Part shown: positions 1 through 8,616 of the stretch, piece by piece
Layout: every line of letters starts with the position of its first letter
How positions within the stretch are numbered: the stretch's first letter is position 1
DNA from: Haloarcula regularis
GTDB taxonomy: Archaea > Halobacteriota > Halobacteria > Halobacteriales > Haloarculaceae
Direction: 5' to 3'
Assembly: GCF_029338315.1 (NCBI RefSeq)
Contig: NZ_CP119794.1
Span: 3,162,001 to 3,226,000, forward strand
Length of the DNA: 64,000 nt
The notes under the pieces: model-generated
What the model was told of the DNA's origin: nothing
Databases searched by the model: none
The model's input: only the letters and a program-made list of their open reading frames with translations
Program-made: the position numbers and the translations under genes

Positions 1-657
1 CTGTTCGAGCGCGGGGCGCTCGAGGCCGGCGAGTACACGATGGCGACCGAGCGGGGGACCTTCGACGTCGAGTGCAAGCTCGACGGGACGGTCTGGACCG
101 ACCAGGGCACGGCCGACGTCGAACTCGTCGACTATCCGCTGGACGCCGTGGCCGACGCGCTCGGCGTCGACGACGCGACGCTGCGGGACGTCGGCGCGGA
201 CATGCCACTCGCCGTCGGCGACACAGGGTTCCCGTGGCTCCTGGTGCCGGTAAACTACTTCGAGCACCTGAGCGGGGCCGATCCCGATCGCAACGCCATC
301 GCCGCGCTCTGTGAGGACGTCGGCGCGCTGGGGCTGTACGCGTTCACGTTCGACACGATCGGTGGCGAGGCGACCCTGCACGGCCGGGCGTTCGCGCCGC
401 TTGTCGGCGTCGACGAGGACCCGGTGACCGGGACGGCCGCGGGGGCCTGCGCGGCCCACGTCCGCCGGCAGGGCGCCCTCGACGACACCGTCGACCAGGT
501 CGTCGTCGAGCAGGGGCACTTCCTCGACCGCCCTGGCACCGTGAAGGTGGACACCGACGGGCACGAGGTGTGGATCGGCGGGCGGGCCGTGACGACGCTC
601 GACGGATCGCTGGCGGTCCCGGAGGCGGACGCGGACGACGACATCATCGAGGTCTGA
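1..657 (+). CDS. PhzF family isomerase/epimerase, C-terminal part
   Basis: The reading frame is open from base 1, so the true start lies upstream and about a third of the usual ~300-residue protein is missing. The PhzF/DapF-like fold is indicated by the family signature GRAFAPLVGVDEDPVTGTAA, in which the EDPVTG loop lines the active site. PhzF relatives are small-molecule isomerases; the substrate in haloarchaea is unknown to me. An internal ATG at 40 is not the likely start because the family match continues through it. The tail is acidic (DADDDIIEV), as is normal for a halophile. ppsA follows in the same direction after 86 bases. Confidence 0.85.
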   Translation: MFERGALEAGEYTMATERGTFDVECKLDGTVWTDQGTADVELVDYPLDAVADALGVDDATLRDVGADMPLAVGDTGFPWLLVPVNYFEHLSGADPDRNAIAALCEDVGALGLYAFTFDTIGGEATLHGRAFAPLVGVDEDPVTGTAAGACAAHVRRQGALDDTVDQVVVEQGHFLDRPGTVKVDTDGHEVWIGGRAVTTLDGSLAVPEADADDDIIEV

Positions 658-743
658 TTTGTTCGCCCCCGAGTAAACCACCGGCCTCGGATGCCGTGAC
701 CGGAAGACCCATAGTTCATGTTCGTGATCTTCCAGACGAGTCA

Positions 744-3044
744 ATGCCTACATTGTGGCTCGACGACATCGGTGCCGACGACCTCGAGACGGTCGGTGGC
801 AAGGCGGCGTCCCTCGGAGAACTGACCGCGGCGGGGCTCCCGGTCCCGTCGGCGTTCGTCGTCACTGCCGACACGTATCGGTCGTTCATCGAAGCAACCG
901 GCATCGACGAACCGCTGTTCGAGGCGGTCGACGTCGACACCGACGATTCGCACGCGCTGGCGGAGGCGGCAGAGCGTGCCCAGGAACTGATCCTCGAGAC
1001 GGACCTGCCCCCGGAGGTCCGCGAGGACCTGCTCGCGGCCTACGACGAGATGGGCGACGCCGACGTCGCCGTCCGCTCCTCGGCGACGGCCGAGGACCTG
1101 CCTGACGCCTCGTTCGCCGGGCAACAGGACACCTACCTCAACGTCTCGCGGGCGGACCTGCTCCGGCGGGTCAAGGAGTGCTGGGCCTCGCTTTTCACCC
1201 AGCGGGCGATCTACTACCGCAAGGAGAACGGCTTCGACCACGACGTGGTCAACATCGCCGTCGTCGTCCAGCAGATGGTCGACGCCGAGAAGTCGGGCGT
1301 CATGTTCACCAGCCACCCCTCGACGGGCGCGCCCAAGGCAATCCTCGAGGCCGCCTGGGGCCTCGGCGAGGCCGTCGTCTCGGGGGCCGTCTCGCCCGAC
1401 AACTACGTCGTCGACCGGACCACCGGCGAGATCGAGGAGGTGACCGTCGCCGACAAGCGGGTGATGTGCGTTCGCGGTGACGACGGCGAGACCATCGAGC
1501 GCTCCGTCCCCGAGGAGAAACGCGAGGAGCGCGTGCTCTCGGACGAGGAGATACACCGCCTCGTCGAGGTCGGCGAGCGCGTCGAGGCCCACTACGACAC
1601 GCCACAGGACGTCGAGTGGGCCATCTTCGAGGACGAGGTGTACCTCCTGCAGTCCCGCCCCATCACGACCATCGACGAGGGCACGAGCGCCCCGACGGCC
1701 AGTGCCGAGCGGGCCGAACCGACGGAGGGCGCCGGCGCCGCAGACGGTGGATCGATGCAGGCACCGAGCGACGACGTCCGCCTCTCCGGGCTCGGGTCCA
1801 GCCCCGGGCGGGTGACCGGCACCGTCAAGATCGTCGACAAGCTCGACAACTTAGACAAGGTCGAGGAAGGCGACATCATCGTCACCGAGATGACCACCCC
1901 GGACATGGTGCCGGCGATGAAGCGCGCGGCCGGCCTCGTCACCGACCAGGGCGGGATGACGAGCCACGCGGCGATCGTCTCGCGGGAACTCGGCGTACCG
2001 GCGGTCGTCGGCACCGACGACGCGACCGACCGCCTGCGCGACGGCCAGCGGGTCACGCTCGACGGCGATATGGGCACCGTCGAACAGGGGACGGACATCT
2101 CCGAGGACGCCGAGGAGGAGGACGTCCCGAGCGTCGAGCCCCACTCGCCAGTCAAGCCGATGACGGGCACGGAGGTGAAGGTCAACGTCTCCATCCCGGA
2201 GGCGGCCGAACGGGCGGCCGCGACGGGCGCCGACGGCGTGGGCCTGCTCCGAATCGAGCACATGATCCTCTCGACGAACAAGACGCCCGCGCGATACGTC
2301 GAGGACCACGGCGAGCGCGCCTACGTCGACGAGATCGTCGACGGCGTCCGGAGCGTCGCGGAAGCGTTCTACCCCCGGCCGGTCCGGGTCCGGACGCTCG
2401 ACGCCCCCTCCGACGAGTTCCGCCAGCTCCAGGGTGGCGAGGACGAACCCAGCGAGCACAACCCGATGCTGGGCTACCGAGGCATCCGGCGCTCGCTCGA
2501 CCGGCCAGACGAGTTCAGACTCGAACTGCGAGCGTTCGAGCGCCTCTACGACCTGGGCTACGACAACGTCGAGCTGATGCTCCCGCTGGTGACCGACGCC
2601 GAGGACGTCCTGCGCGCGAAGGCGCTGATGGAGGAGGTCGGCGTCGACCCCGAGAAACGCGACTGGGGCGTGATGATAGAGACCCCCGCCAGCGCACTGG
2701 GCATCGAGCAGCTGTGCGAGGCGGGCCTGGACTTCGTCTCCTTCGGGACCAACGACCTCACCCAGTACACGCTGGCGGTCGACCGGAACAACAACAACGT
2801 GGCCGACCGCTTCGACGAACTCCACCCCGCCGTGCTGGACCTCATCGGCAAGGTCATCGGCACCTGCCGGGAGTACGACGTCGCGACGAGCATCTGCGGG
2901 CAGGCGGCCTCGAAGCCGCGGATGGTCCAGTTCCTCGTCGACGAGGGGGTCACCTCCATCTCGGCGAACATCGACGCGGTCCGGGACGTCCAGCACGAGG
3001 TCAAGCGCGTCGAACAGCGCCTCCTGCTCGAATCGGTCCGCTGA
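744..3044 (+). CDS. ppsA: Phosphoenolpyruvate synthase (pyruvate, water dikinase)
   Basis: Converts pyruvate, ATP and water to PEP, AMP and phosphate; the gluconeogenic entry step in the cytoplasm. The 766 residues match the family size. The order is an N-terminal ATP/pyruvate-binding domain (from GGKAASLGEL, about residues 15-340), a mobile phosphohistidine domain (GGMTSHAAIVSRELGVPAVV, catalytic His408) and a C-terminal PEP-utilizing TIM barrel (GTNDLTQYTLAVDRN, near residue 670). I start at the ATG at 744 because MPTLWLDDIG matches the family N-terminus. The frame stays open upstream to 570 but overlaps the PhzF gene and reads as arginine-rich shadow sequence. Confidence 0.95.
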   Translation: MPTLWLDDIGADDLETVGGKAASLGELTAAGLPVPSAFVVTADTYRSFIEATGIDEPLFEAVDVDTDDSHALAEAAERAQELILETDLPPEVREDLLAAYDEMGDADVAVRSSATAEDLPDASFAGQQDTYLNVSRADLLRRVKECWASLFTQRAIYYRKENGFDHDVVNIAVVVQQMVDAEKSGVMFTSHPSTGAPKAILEAAWGLGEAVVSGAVSPDNYVVDRTTGEIEEVTVADKRVMCVRGDDGETIERSVPEEKREERVLSDEEIHRLVEVGERVEAHYDTPQDVEWAIFEDEVYLLQSRPITTIDEGTSAPTASAERAEPTEGAGAADGGSMQAPSDDVRLSGLGSSPGRVTGTVKIVDKLDNLDKVEEGDIIVTEMTTPDMVPAMKRAAGLVTDQGGMTSHAAIVSRELGVPAVVGTDDATDRLRDGQRVTLDGDMGTVEQGTDISEDAEEEDVPSVEPHSPVKPMTGTEVKVNVSIPEAAERAAATGADGVGLLRIEHMILSTNKTPARYVEDHGERAYVDEIVDGVRSVAEAFYPRPVRVRTLDAPSDEFRQLQGGEDEPSEHNPMLGYRGIRRSLDRPDEFRLELRAFERLYDLGYDNVELMLPLVTDAEDVLRAKALMEEVGVDPEKRDWGVMIETPASALGIEQLCEAGLDFVSFGTNDLTQYTLAVDRNNNNVADRFDELHPAVLDLIGKVIGTCREYDVATSICGQAASKPRMVQFLVDEGVTSISANIDAVRDVQHEVKRVEQRLLLESVR

Positions 3045-3047
3045 CCC

Positions 3048-4088
3048 TCAGAGTTCGCTGTCCGGGACGACGACCACCTTGCCGAACCCCTCGCGCTCCT
3101 CGATGAGCCGGTGGGCCTCCTGGATCTCGCTCATCGGCAGCGTCTCGCGGATGCGCGGCTCGAACGTGCCGTCCCACACGAGTTCCAGAGCCTCCTCGGC
3201 CTGTCCAGGCGTGGCCATCGTCGAGCCGATGACCTGCAGCTGGTTCCAGAAGATGCGGTTGAGGTCCGTCTCCGGTCGGCCGCCGGTCGTCGCGCCGCAG
3301 GTGACGACTCGCCCGCCCTTCACCAGACTCTTCAGCGAGTCGCGCCAGGTGTCGGCCCCGATGTGGTCGACGACCATGTCGACGCCGCGGTAGTCCGTCA
3401 GGTCCCGAATCTCGCCGGCGAAGTCGTCCTCGGCGTAGTTGATGGTGTGGTCGGCGCCCAGTTCCTCGGCGTAGGCCAGCTTCTCGTCGGTGCTGGCCGT
3501 CGCGAACACCTCCGAGCCGGTCTCTGCGGCGACCTGGACGGCGGCGTGGCCGACGCCGCCCGACGCCCCGAGGACGAGCACTGATTCGCCGACCTTGAGG
3601 TCGCCACGGTCCCGGAGCATCCGCCACGCGGTCATGAACACGAGCGGGGCGGCCGCGGCCGTCTCCCAGTCGACGCCCTCGGGGACCGGCGCGAGGTTGG
3701 CCTCGGGAATCGCGGCCTGCTCGCTGTGGACGCCGCGGACGTGCTCGCCGATGATGTGAAAGTCGGGGGCCAGCGTCGGGTCGCCCTTCCGGCTGAACTC
3801 GTCGTCGCCGCCGCTCTTGCCCGCCAGTAGCGCGACCCGGTCACCCTCTTCGAACCGCGTGACGTCCTCGCCGACCGCCGTGACGACGCCCGCGCCGTCG
3901 CTGCCCGGGATGTGGGGCATGTCGAGGTCGACGCCCGGCAACCCCCGCCGGGTGTGGACGTCGAGGTGGTTCAGCGAGGCCGCCTTCACGTCCACGAGCA
4001 CCTCGTCGCGGCCACACTCCGGGTCCGGGAACTCGTCGTAGGTGAGCACGTCTCGGTCGCCGTGCGTGTCGAACTGAACTGCCTGCAT
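3048..4088 (-). CDS. Zn-independent MDR alcohol dehydrogenase / quinone reductase family
   Basis: A medium-chain dehydrogenase/reductase of 346 residues. The N-terminal GroES-like domain contains PGSDGAGVV. The nucleotide-binding Rossmann motif GASGGVGHAAVQVA is near residue 170, and the NADPH:quinone oxidoreductase-type tail HRLIEEREGFGKVVV is present. The cluster of structural-zinc cysteines of classical alcohol dehydrogenases is absent, which favours quinone reductase or a related enoyl reductase. The start is ambiguous between ATGs at 4097 and 4088. A TATA-like GTTAAGTA about 27 bases upstream fits leaderless initiation at 4088. It is convergent with ppsA, leaving three bases between stop codons. 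The substrate cannot be told from sequence. Confidence 0.85.
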   Translation of the reverse strand: MQAVQFDTHGDRDVLTYDEFPDPECGRDEVLVDVKAASLNHLDVHTRRGLPGVDLDMPHIPGSDGAGVVTAVGEDVTRFEEGDRVALLAGKSGGDDEFSRKGDPTLAPDFHIIGEHVRGVHSEQAAIPEANLAPVPEGVDWETAAAAPLVFMTAWRMLRDRGDLKVGESVLVLGASGGVGHAAVQVAAETGSEVFATASTDEKLAYAEELGADHTINYAEDDFAGEIRDLTDYRGVDMVVDHIGADTWRDSLKSLVKGGRVVTCGATTGGRPETDLNRIFWNQLQVIGSTMATPGQAEEALELVWDGTFEPRIRETLPMSEIQEAHRLIEEREGFGKVVVVPDSEL

Positions 4089-4207
4089 CGTTTGCATGAT
4101 GGCCGTGGGTGCTACTTAACCTCGTGTGGCGGCGACACGGCAGCAGTCCGACCAGCAGGGTGTCGAACAAAACCGATAAACCAGTTCCCCCCGTCACTGC
4201 CGACAGC

Positions 4208-5260
4208 ATGCTCCAGCGGGCCGAGCCACAGGATTTCGACCGGGTGCTCTCGTCGATGTGCACCGTCCCCCATCCTGCGGCCTACGAGGCGGCCAAGCGC
4301 TTTCTCGCGACCAACCCCGGCGACCCGGGCACCTACGAGACCATCGCCGACCAGGAGCGGGAGGCCGTCGACTACCTGGGCGAGCTCGCCGGACTCGACG
4401 ACCCCGCTGGCTACATCGCCTCCGGCGGGACGGAGGCAAACATCCAGGCACTGCGACTCGCCCGCAACCGGGCCGACACCGACGACCCGAACGTGGTCGC
4501 GCCGGTCCACGCCCACTTCTCGTTCACGAAGGCCGCCGACGTGCTCGGCGTCGAGTTGCGCACCGCACCGGCCCGTGACCACCGCGTCGACGTGGACGCC
4601 ATGGAACGGCTGGCCGACGAGGACACCGTCTGTGTCGTCGGCGTCGCCGGCTCGACGGAGTACGGCTTCGTGGACCCCATCCCCGCGATCGCGGACCTCG
4701 CGGCCGACGCCGGCGCGCTCTGTCACATCGACGCGGCCTGGGGTGGCTTCTACCTCCCCTTCACCGACCACGCGTGGCACTTCGGGCACGCCGACGTCGA
4801 CACGATGACCATCGACCCGCACAAGGTGGGCCAGGCCGTCGTACCGGCCGGCGGCCTGCTGGCGCGCTCGCGCTCCCTGCTCGACGACCTCGCCGTCGAG
4901 ACGCCGTATCTGGAGTCGACCGACCAGCTGACCCTGACGGGGACCCGGTCCGGGGCCGGCGTGGCCTCGGCCGTCGCCGCGATGGAGGCGCTGTGGCCCG
5001 ACGGGTACCGCGAGCAGTACGAGCGCTCGATGGCCAACGCCGAGTGGCTGGCCGAACAGCTCGACGCACGGGGCCACGACGTCGTCGGCCCGGAACTCCC
5101 GCTGGTCGCGGCGGACCTCTCGGTGCCGATGACCGACGAACTCCGCGACCGGGGCTGGCGCGTCTCGAAGACGGGTTCGGGCGAGATGCGCGTCGTCTGC
5201 ATGCCCCACGTCACCCGGTCGATGCTGCGGTCGTTCGTCGCGGATCTGGACTGGTATTGA
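4208..5260 (+). CDS. mfnA: MfnA-type PLP decarboxylase (L-tyrosine/L-aspartate decarboxylase)
   Basis: A group II pyridoxal-phosphate decarboxylase of 350 residues. The family motifs are [17 protein letters not shown] for cofactor binding, HIDAAWGGF for the ring-stacking/Asp region, and DPHKVGQ with Lys206 as the PLP Schiff-base lysine. In archaea without methanofuran, members of this family serve as aspartate decarboxylase and make beta-alanine for coenzyme A. That role is plausible here because pantoate kinase and phosphopantoate-beta-alanine ligase are in the same window (36.8-38.4 kb). The ATG at 4208 is chosen because CCGATAAA lies about 30 bases upstream and MLQRAEP matches the family. 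The last seven codons and the stop recur 122 bases downstream (see repeat at 5237-5382). Confidence 0.9.
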   Translation: MLQRAEPQDFDRVLSSMCTVPHPAAYEAAKRFLATNPGDPGTYETIADQEREAVDYLGELAGLDDPAGYIASGGTEANIQALRLARNRADTDDPNVVAPVHAHFSFTKAADVLGVELRTAPARDHRVDVDAMERLADEDTVCVVGVAGSTEYGFVDPIPAIADLAADAGALCHIDAAWGGFYLPFTDHAWHFGHADVDTMTIDPHKVGQAVVPAGGLLARSRSLLDDLAVETPYLESTDQLTLTGTRSGAGVASAVAAMEALWPDGYREQYERSMANAEWLAEQLDARGHDVVGPELPLVAADLSVPMTDELRDRGWRVSKTGSGEMRVVCMPHVTRSMLRSFVADLDWY

Positions 5261-5382
5261 GCCGGTTCACGGCCTCGAGCGAAGCGAGATGGCGGTTTTC
5301 CCCCAGGTTTTGCAACGAGCGGTGCGCGGAGCGCACCCGAGGCAGCAAAAGGTGGTCGGTCGCGGATCTGGACTGGTACTGA
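5237..5382 (+). repeat. Palindromic element between two copies of the mfnA 3' end
   Basis: The last 24 bases of mfnA (5237-5260, coding VADLDWY and stop) recur at 5359-5382 with one difference, TAT to TAC, which is synonymous. The 98 bases between hold a perfect hairpin: a 7-base stem GGTGCGC/GCGCACC with a GGA loop at 5321-5337. It sits inside an outer TTTTGC (5308-5313) / GCAAAA (5345-5350) pair. The segment also contains GCGAAGC near 5279. The layout resembles the element at 39678-39754. It could act as a terminator-like hairpin, but the copied coding end implies an insertion or recombination event. Confidence 0.75.
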
Positions 5383-5479
5383 GGCACCTGGGCCGTGGAC
5401 CGGGCGAACCTGTCAACGATATAGCGGTCTCCTGAGAGCACATACCAAGATTTAGAACCCACTGGTTGCAAGGGGGGGT

Positions 5480-6064
5480 GTGGACGTGATTGGCTCGGTC
5501 GTTCCGATGTTCGCCTTCCTCGGGGAGTGTACGACTCACGGCGGGGGCCTCTCGTTGCTTGAGGAGGCCGTCTGTACCGCCACGGGGCCGACCGGGCTGG
5601 CCATCATCGCGGTGTACTCCTTCCTCATCGCGTTCATCCTGCCGCTGCCGAGCGAAGTCGTCCTCGTCCCCGCCGAGACGCTCCGTCTCGGCCTCTCGAC
5701 GACGGGCAACCTCGCCATGATAATCATCGCCAGCGCGACGGGCAAGGCGATGGGGAGCCTCGTGGCCTTCCACATCGGCCAGGAGGCAAAGGAGTACGGC
5801 CCGCTCGTCCGTCGCATCAAGAACTCGCGGTTCGACGTCATCGAGTGGTCCGAGCGCCAGACCGTCCAGCTGGCCAAGAAGTTCGGCTACGTCGGCCTGG
5901 CGCTGGCCCTCTGTGTCCCCTTCTTCCCCGACACGCTGTCCATCTACGCTTTCACGGTGTTAGAGGAGGACTACGTCAAGTTCGGCGCCGCGACGTGGGC
6001 GGGCAGCGCCGGCCGCCTGCTCGTGACCATCGGGCTGGCGAGCGGGACGCTGGCGTTGCTGTAA
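5480..6064 (+). CDS. DedA/VTT-domain (SNARE-associated) membrane protein
   Basis: 194 residues and mostly hydrophobic. The pattern is of the DedA/VTT family: an N-terminal re-entrant segment with LPLPSEVVLVPAETL, a glycine-rich GKAMGSLVAFHIGQ stretch, and a later segment PFFPDTLSIYAF containing the family's proline-bracketed helix. These proteins are thought to be lipid scramblases or transporters in the cytoplasmic membrane. The start is GTG at 5480; an ATG at 5507 would remove nine residues and cannot be excluded. The 219-base gap upstream contains the mfnA tail duplication and no other gene. Confidence 0.75.
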   Translation: MDVIGSVVPMFAFLGECTTHGGGLSLLEEAVCTATGPTGLAIIAVYSFLIAFILPLPSEVVLVPAETLRLGLSTTGNLAMIIIASATGKAMGSLVAFHIGQEAKEYGPLVRRIKNSRFDVIEWSERQTVQLAKKFGYVGLALALCVPFFPDTLSIYAFTVLEEDYVKFGAATWAGSAGRLLVTIGLASGTLALL

Positions 6065-6130
6065 GCGACGGCGGCGGGGGGTTCTGCCCGCGGGCGCAAC
6101 GTTATGTAATATGATTGAGTACTCTCGCCC

Positions 6131-6808
6131 ATGGCAACGCGCCGCCTCACCGCCCAGACCCTCCTCGGTGGTATCATCGTCCTCATCGGACTCGCACTAC
6201 TCGCCCGGTCGACGGGACTGTTCGACGTCGGGAGTCTCTTCCGCTTCGTCCCGTCGCTGTTCATCCTTCTGGGGCTCTACGCTCTGATATCGAGTGGCCT
6301 CCGGAACATCGTCGGCCCGCTGTTGGTCGTCCTGGTCGCGCTCGCGTGGCAACTGGTCGCGCTGGACGTGCTCGCCGCGGGCGACGTCCTGCAGTTCTGG
6401 CCGCTGCTGGTCATCCTTTTCGGCGTCTCGCTCGTCCTCGGGCAGTACCGGGCCCGGGCGCGGGCCGCCTCCAGCGACGCCACGAATCTCTTTGCGTTCT
6501 TCGGCGGGGCCGAGCGCCGCGTCACATCCCAATCGTTCCGCAACGCCGACCTGACCGCCATCTTCGGCGGGGTCGAACTCGACCTGCGGGACGCGACCAT
6601 CGCCGACCCGCCGGCCCACGTCAGTGCCACGACCATCTTTGGGGGTGCCGAGATCCGCGTCCCGCGCGAGTGGAACGTCCGTATCGACGTCCTGCCGCTG
6701 TTCGGCGCGACCGAGGATAGCCGGCCGCGAGCCGACGAGTCCCACGAGGACGTCGATCTCGTGCTCACGGGATTCGTCGCCTTCGGTGCCGTGGAACTGC
6801 TGGATTGA
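6131..6808 (+). CDS. LiaF-like membrane protein
   Basis: 225 residues. Four predicted membrane segments occupy about residues 10-105 (for example GGIIVLIGLALLA and LFILLGLYALI). A soluble beta-rich C-terminal half follows, with two FGG(A/V)E repeats (FFGGAERR, IFGGVELD) and a third IFGGAEIR. This is the arrangement of LiaI/LiaF-type proteins, whose C-terminal domain forms a beta-helix. In bacteria LiaF controls a cell-envelope stress two-component system. No kinase is adjacent here, so the archaeal role is unknown. The ATG at 6131 follows a short AT-rich stretch (ATGTAATATG). Confidence 0.75.
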   Translation: MATRRLTAQTLLGGIIVLIGLALLARSTGLFDVGSLFRFVPSLFILLGLYALISSGLRNIVGPLLVVLVALAWQLVALDVLAAGDVLQFWPLLVILFGVSLVLGQYRARARAASSDATNLFAFFGGAERRVTSQSFRNADLTAIFGGVELDLRDATIADPPAHVSATTIFGGAEIRVPREWNVRIDVLPLFGATEDSRPRADESHEDVDLVLTGFVAFGAVELLD

Positions 6809-6929
6809 GCCACCCACGAACGTTCGTTCGCCGTCCGAAGATCAGTCGACGATTGGCATCATCTTCGTGCAGCGAGGTCACCGCGGCGGTCCGGAGTCAG
6901 AACTGTTCCGGTCCCGCTTGATACCGGCC

Positions 6930-7283
6930 TCAGTCCGATGCACGGCGGCTGACCCAGTTGCTGGGGAGGGTGTCACCGTGGTCACGAAGCAAAACGAGCA
7001 GCGGTTCGACTTCGTCCCAGTTCGGCCCTCTGTGAATCGCGTCTCGCTCGGTCCCTCTCTCGATGTAGCCCATCGATTCGAGTTTCGGGAGGTGCACGTG
7101 CGCCAGCAGCACCTGCATAGATTGTTCGTCAGACGGCGAACCTGTCCCGCCGAGGACGCTCTCGGCCTTCAGGGGGGTATCGCTGCCCGGTTCCGGGTCG
7201 TCGAGTAACGCGAGGAGCAACTGTCGGCGATGTTCGTGACCGATTGCCTCCAAAGCGCGGTCGAAAGCGTCCCCCAAATCCAT
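6930..7283 (-). CDS. Winged-helix regulator, DUF7344-like
   Basis: A small protein of 117 residues resembling the haloarchaeal winged-helix family with the N-terminal signature DAFDRALEAIGHEHRRQLLLAL. This is followed by a helix-turn-helix and a beta-hairpin wing (LPKLESMGYIERG). The track allows a start 16 codons further upstream (7331), but MDLGDAFD at 7283 fits family members. It probably binds DNA as a transcription factor; the target is unknown. It stands alone, with the Bat-type regulator gene next downstream on the plus-strand map also reading leftward. Confidence 0.7.
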   Translation of the reverse strand: MDLGDAFDRALEAIGHEHRRQLLLALLDDPEPGSDTPLKAESVLGGTGSPSDEQSMQVLLAHVHLPKLESMGYIERGTERDAIHRGPNWDEVEPLLVLLRDHGDTLPSNWVSRRASD

Positions 7284-7391
7284 AGGTATCTTTGTTCTTT
7301 TTCGAATATACTCGTTCACCTTGGTCCACAAGGGTATTCACGTCCTATGTCACCTGCGCACCACCATGTCATTCCACGACGGCCCGAGCAC

Positions 7392-8066
7392 TTAGTCGAC
7401 TGGCTCGAACTCGTCGTCGTCCATCGCTGCGACGAGCGTGTTGTCGACGAGCGTCACGATGGCACGCCGGAGGCGTTCGGTGACCGCCTGGTCGGAGATG
7501 TCGAAGGTGTCTGCGAGGTCCTGTGTCGACATCTTCCGCGGAATCGAGTAGTACCCGCCCTCGACGGCAGTCTTCAGCGTGTTGCGCTGTGTGGGCGTGA
7601 GCCCGTACCACGGCCCGCTACCGGGCCTGGTGGGATTGTATATCCGTCCCACCTCGAGGGGGATGTGAGCGTCCGAACAGTACTCCTGAAACTCGCTGAG
7701 CCCTTCGTGGTCGCGGAATCTGAGTTCGAACTCCCAGGTGGACGCCATTCCAGTGCCGCGCAGCAACTGCGCCCGGCTCTTTTTCAGTCCCTCGAATAAC
7801 AGGTCACGGGACACCGTCCACTTGAGCGCGTACAACGTCCTGTCGTCGTGTTTGGTGACGATCTTGATGCTCTGGACCGAGGGATGGTCGCGCACGTTCT
7901 CTTCGAACGCCTCTCGCGACTCCTCGAAGACGGTAAAGAACGGGACGGCCCGCTCACCGAGTGGAACCAGGGTTTCGAGTTCGATGGTAGTTTCACCCTG
8001 CATCTCGAGGACGCGCCCCAGTTCGAACGAGGAGGCAGGAATACGTACTTGCGCGATGACGCTCAT
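7392..8066 (-). CDS. Bat-type HTH-10 transcriptional regulator
   Basis: 224 residues. The N-terminal two thirds is the bacterio-opsin-activator sensor-like domain (ASSFELGRVLEM through the RDLLFEGLKKSRAQLL region). The C-terminal HTH-10 domain has the hallmark LTPTQRNTLKTAVEGGYY, then RKMSTQDLADTFDISDQAVTERLRRAI as the recognition region. Such proteins are haloarchaeal transcription activators. The ATG at 8066 (MSVIAQVRIPASSF) is preferred over the upstream start at 8138 because the family begins there. Two copies of a 12-base repeat lie 48-86 bases upstream and may be its own operator. Confidence 0.85.
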   Translation of the reverse strand: MSVIAQVRIPASSFELGRVLEMQGETTIELETLVPLGERAVPFFTVFEESREAFEENVRDHPSVQSIKIVTKHDDRTLYALKWTVSRDLLFEGLKKSRAQLLRGTGMASTWEFELRFRDHEGLSEFQEYCSDAHIPLEVGRIYNPTRPGSGPWYGLTPTQRNTLKTAVEGGYYSIPRKMSTQDLADTFDISDQAVTERLRRAIVTLVDNTLVAAMDDDEFEPVD

Positions 8067-8113
8067 TTCCTTCGTACTGAATTCGGGCCCGACGGGTGTA
8101 AATATGGGCGGCT

Positions 8114-8152
8114 TGGTGTACCATGCTTGAATTTGCAACCTGGTGTACCATG
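8114..8152 (+). promoter_or_regulatory. Direct repeat TGGTGTACCATG, two copies
   Basis: The 12-base sequence TGGTGTACCATG occurs at 8114-8125 and again at 8141-8152, 27 bases apart, in the 223-base gap before the Bat-type gene (minus strand) and the small acidic protein at 8290 (plus strand). Each copy contains a near-palindromic GGTGTACC core. The position suggests an operator for one or both divergent genes; this is inference. Confidence 0.5.
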
Positions 8153-8289
8153 GTAAACGGCAGGCCTATCTGTCTTGCAGATGTAGGGAGTGACAGACCG
8201 AATACCCTCCGCGGATAACAGACCTTGTCGGCGTGTGTAAGGTCGGTGTGACGCCCATCTTCGGATGAGGACCTCGGCACAGACCAACC

Positions 8290-8484
8290 ATGACACGCGA
8301 CCGATTAGGCGACGTCGAACTCAGCACCGCGGCAGATTTCGAAGCCGTACTCGCAGCGGTAGTCGAGAAAGCCATCAAGAACGACGTCGACGTCCGCGGT
8401 TCGTGGGAGTTCCAGACCCGCGGGTCGACGCACGACTGGGAAGTCGAGATCATCGAGCTCGACAAGGACTTCGACGACGACTGA
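8290..8484 (+). CDS. Small acidic haloarchaeal protein of unknown function
   Basis: 64 residues. A helical first half (TAADFEAVLAAVVEKAIKND) leads to a beta-hairpin-like second half (VRGSWEFQTRGSTHDWEVEI) and an acidic tail (DKDFDDD). I do not recognise a named domain. The composition, ATG start and absence of a competing ORF support a real gene. It is divergent from the Bat-type regulator and may share its control region. Confidence 0.6.
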   Translation: MTRDRLGDVELSTAADFEAVLAAVVEKAIKNDVDVRGSWEFQTRGSTHDWEVEIIELDKDFDDD

Positions 8485-8616
8485 TAGTGACCACTGTGAG
8501 TCGTTCCGGTATCGACCGCACGACGACGAGCGGTCGTCCCGGGACACAGTCACAGGACTCACTCTGACGGGGGCAAACCGCCCTCCTTTTGTTCGACGGG
8601 TGGCACACGTCATGGT

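Noticed and set aside
1851..2996. 381-codon minus-strand frame inside ppsA
   Set aside because: Shadow of ppsA codon bias; repeated VVLD/RVDV-type composition and no domain.
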